From the NCBI GenBank assembly GCA_036504235.1, contig DASXVN010000007.1, positions 1-25,362 of the forward strand: a stretch of 25,362 nucleotides of DNA, given 5' to 3'. This stretch comes from Zipacnadum sp036504235. Lineage in GTDB: Bacteria; Armatimonadota; Zipacnadia; Zipacnadales; Zipacnadaceae. The notes beneath the pieces were generated by a model, which searched no databases, had not been told where the DNA came from, and saw only the letters and a list, made by a program, of their open reading frames with translations. This document shows positions 22,483 to 25,362 of the stretch, piece after piece. A program made the position numbers and the translations under genes. Position 1 is the first letter of the stretch. Every line of letters begins with the position of its first letter.

Positions 22483-23562
22483 ATGCCCACCCCGATTCGC
22501 GTGCTGATTGTTGATGACTCCGCCTATGTACGTCTGGTGCTGACGCGCCTGCTCGCGGGTGAGCCGGATATTGTGGTGGTCGGCCAGGCGGCCGACGGCG
22601 CGGAGGCCCTGGTCGCGGCGGAGAACCTGCGGCCGGACGTGATGACCCTCGACGTGGAGATGCCCAAGCTGAGCGGGCTGGAGGTGCTGGCCCGCCTGCT
22701 GCCCCGGCGTCCCATCCCCGTGCTGATGCTCTCCAGTCTGACCCAGCACGGGGCCGAGGTGGCCCTGGAGGCGCTGCGGCTGGGCGCGGTGGACTGTCTG
22801 GGCAAGCCGGGGAGCGCGGGCGTCCCGGACCTGGAGTCGGTGCGCCGGCAACTGGTCGCCAAAGTGCGCGCGGCCGCCGGGGCCCGGGTGCGGGTCCCGC
22901 CTGCCGGGGTGCCCCCGCCGCGACCGACCCCGCGGCTCCGACCGGCGCTTAGCTCTCGCCCCGCGGGGCCGATGACCACGGTGCTGATCGCCTCCTCGAC
23001 GGGCGGGCCCGGCTCCTTGCACACCGTGCTGTCCGCACTGCCGGAGCATTTCCCCGCCGCCATCGCCATTACCCAACACCTGCCCCCCGCTTTCACCGCC
23101 GCCCTGGCCCGCCGCCTGGACGACGATTGCGCGCTGTCGGTACGCGAGGCCCGGGAGGGCGACCTGCTGCGCCCGGGGTGCGTGTTAGTGGCGCCCGGGG
23201 ATCGCCACATGCTGCTGGGGCCGCAGGGCGTGGTGCACCTGTCCGCGGACCCGCCGCTATGGGGGGTGCGGCCGGCAGCCGACCGCATGATGATCAGCGC
23301 CGCCCAGCACCTGACTGGCCCCCTGATCGGGGTAGTGCTCACGGGGATGGGCCGGGACGGCGCCGAGGGGATTCGCGCAATCAAGCAAGCCGGCGGGACC
23401 TGCCTGGCCGAGTCGGAAGCGACCGCGGTGATCTACGGCATGCCCAAAGCCGCGTGGGAGACCGGTTCCTGTGATCGAGAATTGCCCCTGCCGGAGATCG
23501 GCCCGGCGCTGACGCGGCTGGTGACGGCCCCGCGGCGCGAGGCCCCGCCCCTGGCGGCGTAA
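22483..23562 (+). CDS. cheB: CheB, receptor methylesterase with receiver domain
   Basis: Removes methyl groups from (and deamidates) chemoreceptors when phosphorylated by CheA. 359 aa. The receiver domain has DD at 11-12, phospho-acceptor Asp57 (MTLDVEMPK) and Lys108. After a Pro/Arg-rich linker (about 138-163) the esterase domain carries the catalytic triad Ser172 (ASSTGGPGSL), His199 (TQHLPPAFT) and Asp292 (LTGMGRDGAEG). The ribosome-binding site is weak. The 50-base gap to cheC shows nothing notable; cheR starts 15 bases after the stop. Confidence 0.97.
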   Translation: MPTPIRVLIVDDSAYVRLVLTRLLAGEPDIVVVGQAADGAEALVAAENLRPDVMTLDVEMPKLSGLEVLARLLPRRPIPVLMLSSLTQHGAEVALEALRLGAVDCLGKPGSAGVPDLESVRRQLVAKVRAAAGARVRVPPAGVPPPRPTPRLRPALSSRPAGPMTTVLIASSTGGPGSLHTVLSALPEHFPAAIAITQHLPPAFTAALARRLDDDCALSVREAREGDLLRPGCVLVAPGDRHMLLGPQGVVHLSADPPLWGVRPAADRMMISAAQHLTGPLIGVVLTGMGRDGAEGIRAIKQAGGTCLAESEATAVIYGMPKAAWETGSCDRELPLPEIGPALTRLVTAPRREAPPLAA

Positions 23563-23577
23563 GGAGAGTCGGCGTAC

Positions 23578-24375
23578 ATGGCGGCCCTGTTGTCACTGGA
23601 CGAATACGAGCAACTCTGCCGGGGCTTGTCCCGGCTGTGGCAGGTGGACCTGCGCGGGTATGCGCCGGGGCAGCTCCAGCGCCGCCTGGCGAACATGATG
23701 ACCCGCGCGGGAGCCGGCTCGGGGGCGGAGTTCCTGGCGCAACTGCAAGCAGATTCCGCTCTAGCCGCGGACTACCGCGACCGGTTCACCATCAACGTGA
23801 CCGAGTTCTTCCGGGACCGGCGACCCTTCGCGCGGCTCGAAGCACGCCTGGCGGAACTCCACCGGGAGCAGCCGATCAAGCGGATCTGGAGCGCCGCGTG
23901 TTCGCTGGGAATGGAGCCGTTCAGCGTGGCCATGCTCATGTCCGAGCTGGCGCCGGTCGGGCTGTGGCGGATCGCGGCCACCGACCTGGACCCTTTGGCG
24001 CTGGCGAGAGCGCGGCGGGCGGAGTATGCGCCGGAGGAGCTGCAGGGCGTGTCGCCCGAGCGGCTAGCGCGCTTCTTCCGGCCCGCGGCGGAGGGGCACG
24101 AGGTGCAGCCCGCCCTGCGGCGGCGCGTGGATTTCGCGGAACTGGACCTACTCAAGCCGCTAGGCCGCCAGCCGCGCTCCTGTGATCTGATTCTCTGCCG
24201 CAATGTGACTATCTACTTCACACCCGCGGCTAAGGAGCAGGTCCACGCGCTGCTCAGCGCCTCGCTGCGCCCCGGGGGACTGCTGTTCGTGGGCGCGACG
24301 GAGCGGCTGGCGGCCGCGCCCGCGGTCGGGCTGCGGCAGCTGGAGCCGGCGCTTTACCAGAAGGAGTGGGCCTGA
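23578..24375 (+). CDS. cheR: CheR, chemoreceptor methyltransferase
   Basis: Transfers methyl groups from S-adenosylmethionine to receptor glutamates. 265 aa: N-terminal helical domain to about residue 65, then FTINVTEFFRDRRPF (70-84), SAM-binding IWSAACSLGMEPFSVAML (103-120, where most CheR have S-T-G-E-E-P), AATDLDPLALARAR (133-146) and DLILCRNVTIYF (203-214). The second Glu of the GEEP motif is kept (E113); the first is Met. No TPR or pentapeptide-binding extension is present. AAGGAG overlaps the cheB stop. The stop codon lies within a sigma-28-like promoter for cheY. Confidence 0.96.
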   Translation: MAALLSLDEYEQLCRGLSRLWQVDLRGYAPGQLQRRLANMMTRAGAGSGAEFLAQLQADSALAADYRDRFTINVTEFFRDRRPFARLEARLAELHREQPIKRIWSAACSLGMEPFSVAMLMSELAPVGLWRIAATDLDPLALARARRAEYAPEELQGVSPERLARFFRPAAEGHEVQPALRRRVDFAELDLLKPLGRQPRSCDLILCRNVTIYFTPAAKEQVHALLSASLRPGGLLFVGATERLAAAPAVGLRQLEPALYQKEWA

Positions 24376-24399
24376 AGTCGCCGCCGCGGATGCCGATAG
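24373..24399 (+). promoter_or_regulatory. Sigma-28-like promoter candidate for cheY-cheX
   Basis: TGAA (24373-24376), a 15-base spacer, then GCCGATAG (24392-24399). The consensus is TAAA, 15 bases, GCCGATAA. One mismatch in each box and exact spacing. Expected start about 24406, leaving a 42-base leader with GAGGAGG before the cheY ATG. Confidence 0.55.
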
Positions 24400-24447
24400 A
24401 CACCGGTGAGTGTACCGACTCACCCGAGGAGGCACGGAGAACCTACC

Positions 24448-24840
24448 ATGCCAGCTAAGATCATGATTGTGGATGACGCCCTGTATATGCGCACCCTGCT
24501 CAAGAAAGTGCTGGGCGGGGGACCGTACGAGCTGGTGGAGGCGGCCAACGGCCGGGAGGCCGTCGAGCGCTTTCCCCAGGAGCAGCCCGACCTGGTGCTG
24601 ATGGACATCACCATGCCGGAGATGGACGGCATCAGCGCCTGCCGGGCGATCTGCGCGGCGCACGCCACGGCCCGGATCATCATCTGCTCCGCCTTGGGCC
24701 AGCAGCAGATGGTTATTGAGGCGCTGGGAGCGGGCGCCAAGGACTTCATCACCAAACCCTTCCAGCCGGATCAGGTCCTGGCCGCGGTCGCCCGCCATCT
24801 GGAGGAAAATGATTCTGAGGAAGTGAGGCGCGCCGCATGA
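24448..24840 (+). CDS. cheY: CheY, chemotaxis response regulator
   Basis: Single-domain receiver that, when phosphorylated by CheA, binds FliM. The ATG at 24448 (130 aa) follows GAGGAGG in its leader; the frame is open from 24406 but without receiver features. Key residues are present: acidic pair D9-D10 (IMIVDDALYMR), phospho-acceptor D53 (LVLMDITMPEMDG), the switch Ser83-type residue in IIICSALGQ and the conserved Lys of DFITKPF. The 'DDALYMR' start is like CheY of the Thermotoga/Bacillus type. Its stop overlaps the cheX start (ATGA). Confidence 0.95.
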   Translation: MPAKIMIVDDALYMRTLLKKVLGGGPYELVEAANGREAVERFPQEQPDLVLMDITMPEMDGISACRAICAAHATARIIICSALGQQQMVIEALGAGAKDFITKPFQPDQVLAAVARHLEENDSEEVRRAA

Positions 24841-25325
24841 GCATTGCGACAATGAAAGTGGAATTTGTGCACCCGTTCGTGGAGGGAGCTTTTCGGGTCC
24901 TGCGCGAGACGGTGCAGGCCAGCCCGCGGCGGGGGCCGCTGTCCCTGCGCACCGGCAACACCTTTACCTCCCAGGAGCTGACGACGCTGATCGGTGTCAA
25001 CGGGGACATCGAAGGGGTCGCGCTCTACGGGATGTCGTTGATCGCGGCGCAGAAGATCGCGGGGAAGCTGCTGGGCATGGCGCTGACGGAGTTTGACGAG
25101 CTAGCCTCCAGCGCCATCGCCGAGGTGGCCAACATGATCACCGGCAACGCTACTACCGAGCTGGAGCAGAACGGCTATCATTGCGACATCACGCCGCCCT
25201 CGATGCTGCGGGGCATCGGCACCGAAATAACCACCAGCGTGCCCGCCCTGATCGTGCCGATCATCACGGAGTTCGGGGACATGGAGATCAACCTGGCGTT
25301 GGCGCCTTCGATGCGGAGAGGGTAG
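24837..25325 (+). CDS. cheX: CheX-type CheY-P phosphatase
   Basis: 162-aa single-domain member of the CheC/CheX/FliY phosphatase family. It has one active-site motif, S92-AIA-E96-VA-N99 (SSAIAEVANMITGNATTEL), preceded by the family strand DIEGVALYGMSLIAAQKIAGKLLG and followed by PPSMLRGIGTEI. These features match CheX, which works as a dimer. It overlaps cheY by four bases (ATGA), so the response regulator and a phosphatase for it are made in step. It is the second CheY-P phosphatase gene in the window, after cheC. Confidence 0.92.
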   Translation: MSIATMKVEFVHPFVEGAFRVLRETVQASPRRGPLSLRTGNTFTSQELTTLIGVNGDIEGVALYGMSLIAAQKIAGKLLGMALTEFDELASSAIAEVANMITGNATTELEQNGYHCDITPPSMLRGIGTEITTSVPALIVPIITEFGDMEINLALAPSMRRG

Positions 25326-25331
25326 GGAGAA

Positions 25332-25362
25332 AGGCCGTTGCCGTTTGTAGGGCGGGGGGGCG
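25332..25362. repeat. Partial intergenic repeat at the window edge
   Basis: The sequence GGCCGTTGCCGTTTGTAGGG runs into a G-run at the window end. Its GTAGGGCGGGGG part (from 25347) equals the first 12 bases of the left inverted repeat at 18564, and the CCGTTGCCGTTTG part is the reverse complement of the AAACGGCAACGG-type flank seen at other copies. The rest lies outside the window. Confidence 0.6.

Noticed and set aside
1..25362. CRISPR arrays, tRNA or rRNA genes, transposase genes, toxin-antitoxin or defence genes
   Set aside because: No regular repeat-spacer pattern, no cloverleaf or ribosomal sequence and no such protein families were recognised in any frame.

Overview
This window comes from a motile, high-GC bacterium with an outer membrane. 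The L-ring (flgH), P-ring (flgI) and P-ring chaperone (flgA) genes are all present, which only makes sense in a diderm. The flagellar set also carries flgM, flgN and fliW, and the chemotaxis set has the CheC/CheD/CheX components best known from Bacillus and Thermotoga rather than CheZ. I cannot name the phylum from this sequence. A deep-branching diderm such as Armatimonadota would fit, but that is inference.

Layout, left to right. (1) Positions 180-3329, plus strand: fliD (filament cap), fliS (flagellin chaperone) and a small FliT-like chaperone gene. (2) 3479-6134, plus strand: two genes unrelated to the flagellar structure, a MOP-family polysaccharide flippase with an 11-C tract near its start and a dGTPase-like HD hydrolase. 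(3) 6230-14381, minus strand: a long operon-like run in the order flgF, flgG, flgA, flgH, flgI, flgJ, flgM, flgN, flgK, flgL, fliW (rod, rings, rod-binding protein, anti-sigma factor, hook-junction proteins, their chaperone and the FliW regulator). (4) 14525-15043, plus: cheD. (5) 15141-17756, minus: mcp then cheW. (6) 17950-18567, plus: an ECF-type sigma factor. (7) 18705-25325, plus: fliM, cheA, cheC, cheB, cheR, cheY, cheX.

The genes make a nearly complete chemotaxis pathway. The receptor and CheW control CheA, CheA phosphorylates CheY and CheB, CheR and CheB set receptor methylation, CheD modifies receptors and can be titrated by CheC, CheC and CheX dephosphorylate CheY, and CheY-P acts on FliM. 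No flagellin, hook, export-apparatus, motor (mot), csrA, rpoN or fliA gene lies in the window.

The most interesting content is regulatory. I can read two close sigma-54 promoter matches (before cheA and before mcp) and two sigma-28-like matches with exact 15-base spacing (before cheY and before flgF). The intergenic gaps hold a family of GC-rich palindromes, including one pair arranged as 26-bp terminal inverted repeats, like a miniature mobile element, directly behind the ECF sigma gene. I saw no CRISPR array, tRNA, rRNA, insertion sequence with transposase, or clearly novel protein system.
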